Origin: an uncultured Reyranella sp.
Lineage (GTDB): Bacteria; Pseudomonadota; Alphaproteobacteria; Reyranellales; Reyranellaceae
Assembly (NCBI RefSeq): GCF_945957355.1
Contig: NZ_CAMFKM010000031.1
Span: 1-37,029, forward strand
Direction of reading: 5' to 3'
Length of the DNA: 37,029 nt
The notes beneath the pieces are model-generated. The model saw only the letters and a program-made list of their open reading frames with translations. It made no database searches and was not told where the DNA came from. This document shows, piece after piece, positions 15,466-23,189 of the stretch; within the stretch, counting starts at the first letter, position 1; every line of letters begins with the position of its first letter. The translations under genes and the position numbers were made by a program.

Positions 15466-18400
15466 ATGACATCAACAACCCGCAAGCGTCTCCTGATCGG
15501 CGGCGGCGGTATCGTCGCGCTGCTGGTCGTCGCCCTCGTGGCCTTGCCCGCACTGATCGACGTCAATTCCTACAAGCCGCTGATCGTCTCGCAGGTGAAG
15601 ACGGCCACCGGGCGCGACCTCGTGATCGACGGGCCGATTTCGCTGTCGCTGCTGCCGACACCGACCGTTTCGGTGACGGGCGTGAAGTTTTTCAACGCGC
15701 CCGGTTCCAAGAACGCCAACATGGTCGAGGTGAAGTCGGTCACGGTGAAGCCCTCACTGCTGGCCCTGCTGGGGGGCAACATCGAAGTCAGCGAGGTGAC
15801 GCTGGTCGAGCCGAAGATCGTGCTGGAGATCAACGCCGAAGGTAAGCCGAACTGGGAGTTCGCACCGTCGGTCGCCGAAGCCAAGCCCGCTGCTCCCAAG
15901 CCAAGCTCGCCGCGGCCGCTTTCGCTCGGCCGTCTCACCATCGACAACGGCACGCTGGTCTTCAGCGATTCGAAGGCCGGACTTTCGGTGGTGGCGGACA
16001 AGGCGAATTTCACAGCTTCGGTCGGCTCGATCGACGGTCCTTATTCGCTCGCGGGAGACGCCTCGATAAACGGTGCGCCGCTCCGGCTCGACCTCGCCGT
16101 CGGCGCGCGCGGCGCCAACGGCCACACCGCCGACCTCGCCCTGCAGGCGGGGGGCGGCAAGCTCGGGTTCAAGGGCACGCTGAGCGAACTCGGCGCGGCC
16201 GCGAAGATTTCCGGCATGGCTTCCGCCTCGGCCGAATCGCTCACCACCTTCGTTGGCACGCTGGTGAAGCTCGCCGGCCAGCCCGAGCCCGTGCTGCCGG
16301 CGCTGCTCGCCGGCAAGTTCAGCTTCGATGGCGCCGTCGACGTCTCCCAGACCGCGTTCGCCGCGCGCGATTTCAAGCTCGCCCTGGGACAGGACAGCGG
16401 TTCGGGATCGCTTTCGGTTGCATTGAAGCCCAAGCTCGGCGTCGAGGGCAAACTCGCCGTGCCGAAGCTCGATCTCGACCGATGGCTGGTCACGCTGCAG
16501 CAGACTTCGCCGGCTGCGGCGCCTTCTGCTTCCACCGCTGCGGCCGCGAGCGCTCCAGTGGCGACGTCGCAGAACTTCCTGAGCGATCTCAACGCCAAAG
16601 TCGCCATCGAAGTCGGCGAGGTGATCTACAACAACCAGCCGGTCCGAAATATCGCGCTGGAGATCGATGCCAAGGACGGCGCCGTGGCGGTGCCGAAGCT
16701 CGCGGCAACGCTGCCGGGTGACATGGTCCTGCAGGCGCAATCGACCCTGACGGGCGACGCCGCGCGGCCGGGCGTCACCGGCCAGTTCAGCCTGGTCGGG
16801 CCCAAGCTGCGCGAAACGCTGTCCTGGCTCGCCGTGGATCTTTCCTCGGTGCCGCCGTCCAAACTGCAGAAGCTCAGCCTGCGCGGCCGCATGTCCTCGA
16901 CCGGCGGCAACGTCCAGGTGAGCGACGCCGTCTTCGAACTCGACGACCTCAAGGGCAATGGCGGCGTGACGGTGACCTTCACGGTGCCGTTGTCGATCGT
17001 GACCAGCCTCAACCTCGATACGCTCGACCTCGATTCCTTCCTCGTCCCGGTCGCGGCGCAGCAGAAGCCTGCCGCTTCATCGGGCGCTTCGGCACCGCCC
17101 GCGGCGCCCGCCGGGGCCGGTCCGTCGGTCGGCCTCAAGGCCAGGGTGGCAAAGCTCATCTACAACAAGGAGACCATCCAGGGCGTCGACGTCGACGTGG
17201 CGCTGCAAGGCCGCACCTTGCGGCTGAACGACGTGAAGGTGTCGAACCTGGGCGGCGCCCGACTCGCGGTGCGCGGCACCGTCGCCAATTATTCGGCGCC
17301 GCAGCCGCGGGCCGACATCGCCTTCAATTTCGAGGCGCCCGACATGAGCCGCGTGCTCAAGGTCGCCGGCACCACCGGTCCATCCGATCTCGGCGCTGTC
17401 AGTGCGAGCGGCGGCGTCGCCGGGACGATCGAGCAGCTCACCCTGCGCGATCTCTCCGTGAACGCCATGGGCCAGAGCGTGAAGGCCACCGGCACGCTGG
17501 CGCTGCCGGGTGCGTCCAAGGGCGCGCCGCAGTCGGCCTCCTACAAGGGCAATCTGGTGCTCAACGGTCAGGCGGTCGACGGGTCGATCGATGCCCGCCT
17601 GACCGGCCGCACGACGATCAATGCCGACCTGCGCGCCAACGTGCTCGACCTCGACCGGATCGGCGGCAGTGGCGGTGGAGCGCCGGCGCGACCGGCCGGG
17701 CGAGGGCAGGCGGCGGCTGCCAAGCCGATCGACACGGCGCCGCTGCGCAGCATGGATGGTTCCTTGAAGCTGGTGGCTGGTACCCTGGTCAGTTCGCCCC
17801 TGCGCATCGGCAATGCCGATCTCGCGGCGTCGCTCAAGGATGGCATCCTCACGGTCCAGCACTTCAAGGGCTCGCTCTATGGCGGCTCGCTGGCGTTCGC
17901 CGGCAGCGTCAACGCCACCCGGCCGGCGCTCTCCGTCGACTTCAAGGGCGATGCCAACAGCATCATCCTGGGCGAGATGCTGCGCAGCACGTCCGGCTCC
18001 AACCAGTTCGGCAGCGCCATCAAGGTGACGGTGGACGGCAAGCTGAACGCCAACGGCATCACCGTGCGAGGCGCCGGTACGACCGCCGACCAGATCAGGG
18101 CTTCGATGGCGGGGGGGGCGCAGCTGAGCGGGCACGTCTTCATCGGTGCCGACAAGGCCCTGCAGATGCTGGGCTCGATGGCGGCGGGCGCCGCCAGCAC
18201 GGTGATCGACCAGACGCTGGGCAATGTCCTGGGCGCCGTCGGTCAGCGCGGGATGTCGCCCACCAGCATGCTGAACGCGATCTCGCTGGTGCTGAATCGC
18301 TTCGTCAACCACGACAGCCCGATCGGAGGGCAAATCGACTTCGCGGGTGGCGTGCTGACCGACAAGGGGCTCAGCGTCCAGGGCAATCGCGCGACGGCAC

Positions 18401-18678
18401 GGATCTCCACGCGGACCAATCTCGGGGCCTCGACCACCGACACGACGGTCAATTTCTACATCGCCGAGGACGGGTCGGCGCCCTACCTGATCACGACCGC
18501 GCGCGGCTCGATGTCCTCGCCGTCGCTCAACGTCACGCGTGGCAGCGCCAAGGATCCGCCGGGCATGGCCAGCACCCTGCCGGGTGCGCAGCAGCTGCAG
18601 CAGCTGGAGCAGGTTCTGCCAGGGCAGCCACGCTCGATTATCCCCAACATTCCGATCCCCAATATTTTCGGCCGTTAG
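15466..18678 (+). CDS. AsmA family protein
   Basis: A 1070-residue protein with an N-terminal signal anchor (RKRLLIGGGGIVALLVVALVALPALI) followed by the AsmA domain opening DVNSYKPLIVSQVKTATGRD and GPISLSLLPTPTVSVTGVKF. Ala/Pro-rich linkers separate repeated beta-rich segments, and the C-terminal AsmA-like region (GSLKLVAGTLVSSPLRIGNADL, FKGSLYGGSLAFAGSVNA, ending IGGQIDFAGGVLTDKGL) is complete. AsmA-like proteins are elongated beta-structured proteins spanning the periplasm, thought to affect phospholipid transport or outer-membrane assembly. The gene contains a G8 run at 18111-18118 in frame. The nitroreductase gene starts 8 bases after its stop, so the two are probably cotranscribed. Confidence 0.94.
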   Translation: MTSTTRKRLLIGGGGIVALLVVALVALPALIDVNSYKPLIVSQVKTATGRDLVIDGPISLSLLPTPTVSVTGVKFFNAPGSKNANMVEVKSVTVKPSLLALLGGNIEVSEVTLVEPKIVLEINAEGKPNWEFAPSVAEAKPAAPKPSSPRPLSLGRLTIDNGTLVFSDSKAGLSVVADKANFTASVGSIDGPYSLAGDASINGAPLRLDLAVGARGANGHTADLALQAGGGKLGFKGTLSELGAAAKISGMASASAESLTTFVGTLVKLAGQPEPVLPALLAGKFSFDGAVDVSQTAFAARDFKLALGQDSGSGSLSVALKPKLGVEGKLAVPKLDLDRWLVTLQQTSPAAAPSASTAAAASAPVATSQNFLSDLNAKVAIEVGEVIYNNQPVRNIALEIDAKDGAVAVPKLAATLPGDMVLQAQSTLTGDAARPGVTGQFSLVGPKLRETLSWLAVDLSSVPPSKLQKLSLRGRMSSTGGNVQVSDAVFELDDLKGNGGVTVTFTVPLSIVTSLNLDTLDLDSFLVPVAAQQKPAASSGASAPPAAPAGAGPSVGLKARVAKLIYNKETIQGVDVDVALQGRTLRLNDVKVSNLGGARLAVRGTVANYSAPQPRADIAFNFEAPDMSRVLKVAGTTGPSDLGAVSASGGVAGTIEQLTLRDLSVNAMGQSVKATGTLALPGASKGAPQSASYKGNLVLNGQAVDGSIDARLTGRTTINADLRANVLDLDRIGGSGGGAPARPAGRGQAAAAKPIDTAPLRSMDGSLKLVAGTLVSSPLRIGNADLAASLKDGILTVQHFKGSLYGGSLAFAGSVNATRPALSVDFKGDANSIILGEMLRSTSGSNQFGSAIKVTVDGKLNANGITVRGAGTTADQIRASMAGGAQLSGHVFIGADKALQMLGSMAAGAASTVIDQTLGNVLGAVGQRGMSPTSMLNAISLVLNRFVNHDSPIGGQIDFAGGVLTDKGLSVQGNRATARISTRTNLGASTTDTTVNFYIAEDGSAPYLITTARGSMSSPSLNVTRGSAKDPPGMASTLPGAQQLQQLEQVLPGQPRSIIPNIPIPNIFGR

Positions 18679-18686
18679 GAGTTCCC

Positions 18687-19517
18687 GTGCTTGATCGTCT
18701 GAAGGCCGTGCTGAAGGCGCGGTTCGGCTCCGCGCCCGCATTGTCGGAGGCCCCGAAGGGGGTCGGGGTCCTGGCGGAAATGGCCAACCGGCGGGTGGTG
18801 CGCCGCTATTCCGACAAACCGCTCGATCCGGCGCTGCTCGACACGCTCTGCGCCGTGGCCCTGTCGGCGCCGTCCAAGAGCGACCTGCAGCAGGCCGACA
18901 TCGTGGTCGTCACCGACAAGGCGCAGCGCGAGAAGCTCCAGGCCCTGATCCCGGAGAATCCCTGGGCCGCCGCCGGCCCGGCCCTGCTGGTGTTCTGTGG
19001 CAACAACCGCCGGCACCGGCTGCTGTTCGAATGGCGCGGCCGGCCCTTCGTGAACGACCATCTCGATCCGTTCTTCAATGCCGCCGTCGATGCCGGCATC
19101 GTGCTCGCGACTTTCATCGCCGCCGCCGACCGCGTCGGGCTCGGGACTTGCCCGATCAGCCAGATCCGCAACCAGGCGGCCCGCGTCTCCGAGGTGCTGG
19201 GCCTGCCGCAGCACGTCTTCCCGGTGGCCGGGCTCGGCGTCGGCTGGCCGTCCTTCGAGGGCGTGATGAGCCCGCGCCTGGGCCTCGACGTGTCGATTCA
19301 TCGCGACCGCTATGACGAGGCAGGCCTCAAGGAGAAGGTCGAGGCCTACGACCGTCGGCGCAACGACACCCAGCCCTACAAATCCCAGCGCTTCGTGGAG
19401 AAATTCGGCGAGGACACGGCGTATGGATGGTCCGAGGACAAGGCACGGCAATATTCGGTGCCGGAGCGCGCCGATTTCGGCGCATTCGTGCGTGCGAAGG
19501 GCTTCAATCTCGACTGA
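18687..19517 (+). CDS. Nitroreductase family FMN oxidoreductase (NfsA-like)
   Basis: A 276-residue protein starting at GTG 18687, supported by AGGAG five bases upstream. It has nitroreductase features: an N-terminal RRVVRRYSDKPLDPALLDTL with the FMN phosphate-binding Arg pair, ALSAPSKSDLQQADIVVV, the central DAGIVLATFIAAADRVGLGTCPI helix, and VFPVAGLGVGWPS, plus a C-terminal tail resembling NfsA/NADPH-dependent oxidoreductases. It is predicted to use NAD(P)H and FMN to reduce nitroaromatics, quinones or similar acceptors. It lies 8 bp after asmA, and its last 14 bases overlap the convergent ribbon-helix-helix gene. Confidence 0.92.
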   Translation: MLDRLKAVLKARFGSAPALSEAPKGVGVLAEMANRRVVRRYSDKPLDPALLDTLCAVALSAPSKSDLQQADIVVVTDKAQREKLQALIPENPWAAAGPALLVFCGNNRRHRLLFEWRGRPFVNDHLDPFFNAAVDAGIVLATFIAAADRVGLGTCPISQIRNQAARVSEVLGLPQHVFPVAGLGVGWPSFEGVMSPRLGLDVSIHRDRYDEAGLKEKVEAYDRRRNDTQPYKSQRFVEKFGEDTAYGWSEDKARQYSVPERADFGAFVRAKGFNLD

Positions 19518-19728
19518 TCGTGCGTTGCTTCAATTCGTGCAGCACATGAAGCCGCAGCGCGCTCGACAGGTTGGTCTGCCCCTGCGACCGGCCACGGTCA
19601 ATCTCCGCCACCAGGGCGTTGAGCGACAGGCTGCGCGCTTGCGACAGCGCTGAAAGCTCCGCCCAGAAGGCATCTTCCAGCGATATGCTGGTCCGGTGGC
19701 CGTCGATCGTGATCGAGCGTTTACGCAT
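19504..19728 (-). CDS. Ribbon-helix-helix domain protein
   Basis: A 74-residue protein from ATG 19728; the longer upstream frame has no family similarity and runs into the typA promoter. MRKRSITIDGHRTSISLEDA supplies the beta-strand, and FWAELSALSQARSLSLNALV plus the NLSSALRLHVLHEL helix complete the RHH_4-type domain common in alphaproteobacteria. Such proteins are presumed DNA-binding dimers, though targets are mostly unknown. It is divergent from typA (114 bp) and its 3' end overlaps the nitroreductase gene by 14 bases. Confidence 0.88.
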   Translation of the reverse strand: MRKRSITIDGHRTSISLEDAFWAELSALSQARSLSLNALVAEIDRGRSQGQTNLSSALRLHVLHELKQRTISRD

Positions 19729-19781
19729 GACCGGACTGTGGCAGCGGGTCCCGGCAGCGGCAACACGCCCCTCATGTTGCC

Positions 19782-19810
19782 TTGCCGCCGTCACAGAGCG
19801 TGCGTATAAG
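19782..19810 (+). promoter_or_regulatory. Candidate sigma70-type promoter for typA
   Basis: TTGCCG (19782-19787, 4/6) and TATAAG (19805-19810, 5/6) are separated by exactly 17 bases, giving a predicted start near 19817 and a leader of about 26 bases before ATG 19843. No clear Shine-Dalgarno is visible in that short leader. Confidence 0.6.
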
Positions 19811-19842
19811 CGCGCCCAACCAACCCCTCCGGACACATCATT

Positions 19843-21672
19843 ATGGATATCCGTAACGTCGCGATCATCGCGCACGTCGACCATGGCAAAACCACACTGG
19901 TCGATTGCCTACTGAAGCAGAGCGGCACCTTCCGCGAGAATCAGCAGGTGGCCGAGCGCGCCATGGATTCGAACGACCTCGAACGCGAACGGGGTATCAC
20001 CATCCTCGCCAAGGCGACCTCGGTCGAATGGCACGGCACCCGTATCAACATCGTCGACACACCGGGCCACGCCGATTTCGGCGGTGAGGTCGAGCGCATC
20101 CTGTCGATGGTCGACGGCGTCGTGCTGCTGGTCGACGCCGCCGAAGGGCCGCTGCCGCAGACCAAGTTCGTTCTGGGCAAGGCACTGCGCCTCGGCCTGA
20201 AGCCGATCGTGCTGATCAACAAGGTTGACCGCTCCGACGCGCGCGCCCACGAGGTGCACGACGAGGTGTTCGATCTGTTCTCGGCGCTCGAGGCTTCCGA
20301 CGAGCAGCTCGATTTTCCGACGCTCTTCGCCTCGGCCCGCCAGGGCTGGGCCGCGACCTCGCTCGAGGCCGAGCACACTGACATGACGCCGCTGTTCGAG
20401 CTGCTGGTGAACCACGTGCCGGCGCCGAAGATCGATCCGGATCCCGCCTTCCGCATGCTGGTGACGACGCTCGAAGCCGACAACTTCCTCGGCCGCATCC
20501 TCACCGGCCGCATCCTGTCGGGGTCGATCAAGCCCAACACGATGGTCAAGGCGCTGGGCCGCGACGGCAAGGAACTCGAACAGACGCGCATCACGCGCAT
20601 CCTGGCCTTCCGCGGCCTCGAGCGCGTGGCGCTCGACTCGGCCGAGGCGGGCGACATCGTGGCCATTGCCGGCATGAAGGTCGCCACCGTGGCCGACACG
20701 CTGGGCGACCTCACCGTCTCCGAGCCCATCACCTCGCAGCCGATCGACCCGCCGACGCTCGCCATGACCTTCATGGTCAACGACTCGCCGCTGGCCGGCA
20801 AGGAAGGCGACAAGGTCACGACCCGCATGATCCGCGCCCGCCTGATGCGCGAGGCCGAGGGCAACGTCGCCATCCGCGTCACCGACACCGAGAACGCCGA
20901 TTCCTACGAAGTCGCCGGTCGCGGCGAACTGCAGCTCGGCGTGCTGATCGAGACGATGCGTCGCGAGGGCTTCGAACTCGCCGTCGGCCGTCCCAAGGTG
21001 CTGTTCAAGACCGACCCGGTCACCGGTCAGCGCCTGGAGCCGATCGAAGAAGTAGTGATCGACGTCGACGATGCCTACACCGGCGCCGTCGTCGAGCAGA
21101 TTTCGCTGCGCAAGGGCGAGTTGCAGGACATGCGGCCGTCGGGCGCCGGCAAGACCCGCCTGGTGTTCTACGCCCCGTCGCGCGGCCTGATCGGCTATCA
21201 CGGCGAGTTCCTGACCGACACCCGCGGCACCGGCGTGATGAACCGCCTGTTCCACGAATACGGCGCCTATCGCGGCCCGATCGCCGGACGGCGCAACGGC
21301 GCGCTGATCGCCAACGAAGAGGGCATCTCGGTCGCCTATGCGATGTGGAAGCTCGAGGATCGCGGTCCGATGTTCATCGAGCCGGGCGTGCCCGTTTACA
21401 TGGGCATGATCATCGGCGAGCATAGCCGCGGCACCGATCTCGAGATCAATGTGCTGAAGGGCAAGCAGCTCACCAACATCCGCGCGGCGGGCAAGGACGA
21501 GGCGGTCCGCCTCACGCCGCCGCGCAAGATGTCGCTCGAGCAGGCGATTGCCTATATCGAAGAAGACGAACTGGTCGAGATCACCCCGAAGTCGATCCGG
21601 CTGCGCAAGCGCTTCCTCAATCTCGAGGATCGCAAGCGGGCCAAGAAGCAGGCCGCTGCGGCGGCGGAGTAA
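19843..21672 (+). CDS. typA: Translational GTPase TypA/BipA
   Basis: A 609-residue GTPase of the EF-G superfamily. G1 is AHVDHGKTT (residues 10-18), switch I contains RERGITI, G3 is DTPGHADFGGEVE, and G4 is NKVD. Domain II (LGRILTGRILSGSI) follows, then the EF-G-like domain III (AGRGELQLGVLIETMRREGFEL), domain V (EPIEEVVIDVDDAYTGAVV, GLIGYHGEFLTDTRGTG), and the BipA-specific C-terminal domain (LKGKQLTNIRAAGKDEAVRL). Length is typical. BipA binds the ribosome and helps 50S assembly and stress adaptation. The DUF6481 gene begins 11 bases downstream. Confidence 0.97.
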   Translation: MDIRNVAIIAHVDHGKTTLVDCLLKQSGTFRENQQVAERAMDSNDLERERGITILAKATSVEWHGTRINIVDTPGHADFGGEVERILSMVDGVVLLVDAAEGPLPQTKFVLGKALRLGLKPIVLINKVDRSDARAHEVHDEVFDLFSALEASDEQLDFPTLFASARQGWAATSLEAEHTDMTPLFELLVNHVPAPKIDPDPAFRMLVTTLEADNFLGRILTGRILSGSIKPNTMVKALGRDGKELEQTRITRILAFRGLERVALDSAEAGDIVAIAGMKVATVADTLGDLTVSEPITSQPIDPPTLAMTFMVNDSPLAGKEGDKVTTRMIRARLMREAEGNVAIRVTDTENADSYEVAGRGELQLGVLIETMRREGFELAVGRPKVLFKTDPVTGQRLEPIEEVVIDVDDAYTGAVVEQISLRKGELQDMRPSGAGKTRLVFYAPSRGLIGYHGEFLTDTRGTGVMNRLFHEYGAYRGPIAGRRNGALIANEEGISVAYAMWKLEDRGPMFIEPGVPVYMGMIIGEHSRGTDLEINVLKGKQLTNIRAAGKDEAVRLTPPRKMSLEQAIAYIEEDELVEITPKSIRLRKRFLNLEDRKRAKKQAAAAAE

Positions 21673-21683
21673 AGAAAAGGACC

Positions 21684-22085
21684 ATGAGCGGCAGGAACGT
21701 GGATTTCGGCGATCGCCTGGCGACCGCCGCGGCGGCCAAGCAGGCCTTGCTCGAGAAGGCCAAGGCCAAGGCCAACGATCCGGAACTCCTCAAGAAGCAG
21801 GCCGAGCGCGCCGCCATCGCGGCCGCCCGCGAGGCGCGCGAGAACGAGCGCCGGGAAGCCAAGAGGGCGGAAGAGGCACGGATTGCGGCCGAGCGCGAAG
21901 CCGCACGGATCGCCGCGGAAGAGGCGGCAGCGGCCGCCGCCGCGGAGGCTGCAGCTGCGGCTGCCGCTGCGGAAGCCGAGCGTGCCGCCAGGCGCAAGGC
22001 CAAGCCGGTGCTGACCGAGGCCGAGCAGAAGGCCGCCCGCGACGCCCGCTACGCCGCCCGCAAGGCCCGCAAGGGCAAGCGCTAA
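21684..22085 (+). CDS. DUF6481 family protein, Ala/Glu/Arg-rich
   Basis: A 133-residue protein of low complexity. The N-terminus DFGDRLATAAAAKQALLEKA matches the small DUF6481 family. It is followed by a long alternating charged/alanine helix (residues ~45-105, with a pure Ala/Glu stretch) and a basic C-terminus (YAARKARKGKR). A single long helix or coiled coil is likely. Function is unknown; a basic tail and position 11 bp after typA suggest, without proof, an RNA or ribosome connection. AAAGGA precedes the ATG. A GC-rich hairpin follows the stop. Confidence 0.8.
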   Translation: MSGRNVDFGDRLATAAAAKQALLEKAKAKANDPELLKKQAERAAIAAAREARENERREAKRAEEARIAAEREAARIAAEEAAAAAAAEAAAAAAAAEAERAARRKAKPVLTEAEQKAARDARYAARKARKGKR

Positions 22086-22092
22086 CCTGGCT

Positions 22093-22112
22093 GGGGCGCT
22101 TTAGAGCGCCCC
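22093..22112. terminator. GC-rich hairpin between convergent DUF6481 and VOC genes
   Basis: A perfect 8-bp stem (22093-22100 with 22105-22112) has the loop TTAG, and the loop holds the TAA stop of the VOC gene on the minus strand. No T-run follows on either side, so it could be a weak bidirectional terminator or a 3'-end stability hairpin. Confidence 0.5.
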
Positions 22113-22781
22113 GCCCGTCAGCGAAGCGCGCTGGCTGATCTCGATGTGGTTGCCGTCGGGATCGCAGACGAACGCATAGCGCACGGTGTCGCCGAGCACT
22201 CGCGGCTCGCCGCCCGAAGTGCCGCCGCGCTCCAGGATGCCGGCATACTCGGCCAGGCAATCCCAGACCTGCACCGTCATGTAGCGATAGCCAGGGCCGC
22301 GCCACTGGCCGACCGCGCTCTCGACCTTGCCCTGCTCGGCAACGACCACCAGCGAGTCGCCGCAGCGATAGCGGCCTTCGCCCACGCGCTCGAACTGCAT
22401 GGCGTGCGTCCAGAAACGGTCGTGCGCGGCGGGATCGTTGACCCGGAGCAGGATGGCCACGCCTTCGACGCCGTTCGCGCCCTTCGGCACCAGCGTCACC
22501 TTGTTGCCGTCCGGGTCGGCAAGCGGCTGCGGTGAAGCCAGACCCTCGCGCGCGATCTCCAGGCCGATGATGCCCGACGGCGGTACGTCGGGCAGCGGCC
22601 CGCGCGCATGGTTCATCTTCAGGATCGAGCCGTTCATGTGATGGCGGTGCTGCTGCATGCCGCCGCCCAGCTTGCCCATGTGGTCGTAAGGCAGGCCGAC
22701 CGTCTGCTGCCAGAAGGCCAGTTGCTCGTCGCGCGTGTTGGAAAACAGGCCGACGTCGAGATGCTGCTTGGCGAGGTTCAT
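22101..22781 (-). CDS. VOC family (glyoxalase/dioxygenase fold) protein, two modules
   Basis: A 226-residue protein from ATG 22781 (MNLAKQHLDVGLFS). Two halves each look like a beta-alpha-beta3 VOC module ending in the family's D-P-D-G-N motif: LADPDGNKVTLV in the first half and VCDPDGNHIEISQR at the end. Full modules of both kinds suggest a monomer with one metal site. The family spans glyoxalases, extradiol dioxygenases and isomerases, and the reaction cannot be told here. An in-frame ATG at 22844 would add an unconserved-looking extension, so I prefer 22781 despite a weak ribosome-binding site. Confidence 0.88.
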   Translation of the reverse strand: MNLAKQHLDVGLFSNTRDEQLAFWQQTVGLPYDHMGKLGGGMQQHRHHMNGSILKMNHARGPLPDVPPSGIIGLEIAREGLASPQPLADPDGNKVTLVPKGANGVEGVAILLRVNDPAAHDRFWTHAMQFERVGEGRYRCGDSLVVVAEQGKVESAVGQWRGPGYRYMTVQVWDCLAEYAGILERGGTSGGEPRVLGDTVRYAFVCDPDGNHIEISQRASLTGGAL

Positions 22782-22919
22782 GGGGGCGAGTGTAGCGCGG
22801 GACGGGACACAAATCTTACAAAGCCCGCCACGACGGCGCTGCACAGCGGACCTAGAACGGGGGCGGGGTGAAGGGCCGGCCGCTGGGGAGCCGCTGGCGC
22901 AAACGTGGGAAGGGCTTCG

Positions 22920-23186
22920 ATGATACGCGCCATGATCGGCACGGTCGCCGTGCTTGCCGGCTTCGCCGTCGTCGAACGCTCGATGGTTGCCGGCGACGGC
23001 CAGGGCGGGACGTGCACAGCGCCGCCGGCAGCTTCCGAGTGCCCGGGTGTCACAGCCCCCGGCTGCACGTCGTCAACGCCCGGACCGGCACCGCTTGGAT
23101 CGACAAAGGGCAGTCATCCCAAGCCCGTCGCCTCGACCGAATGCCTTCGTTCATTCCGCCTATGGCCGGATCGAAAGCAGCCGTGA
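22920..23186 (+). CDS. Possible small secreted or membrane protein
   Basis: An 88-residue frame in the otherwise empty stretch 22782-23189. GGGAAGGG ends about 5 bases before the ATG. The N-terminus (MIRAMIGTVAVLAGFAVVER) is hydrophobic and could be a signal or anchor, and the rest is Cys/Pro/Gly-rich (CTAPPAASECPGVTAPGC) with no domain I recognise. The tail nearly meets the convergent fumarase gene. The good ribosome-binding site and signal-like start favour a real gene; the lack of recognised relatives and a competing antisense frame argue for caution. Confidence 0.35.
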   Translation: MIRAMIGTVAVLAGFAVVERSMVAGDGQGGTCTAPPAASECPGVTAPGCTSSTPGPAPLGSTKGSHPKPVASTECLRSFRLWPDRKQP

Positions 23187-23189
23187 CCG

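Noticed and set aside
23113..23145. GTCATCCCAAGCC as a third REP unit
   Set aside because: The similarity ends after about ten bases and there is no inverted partner.
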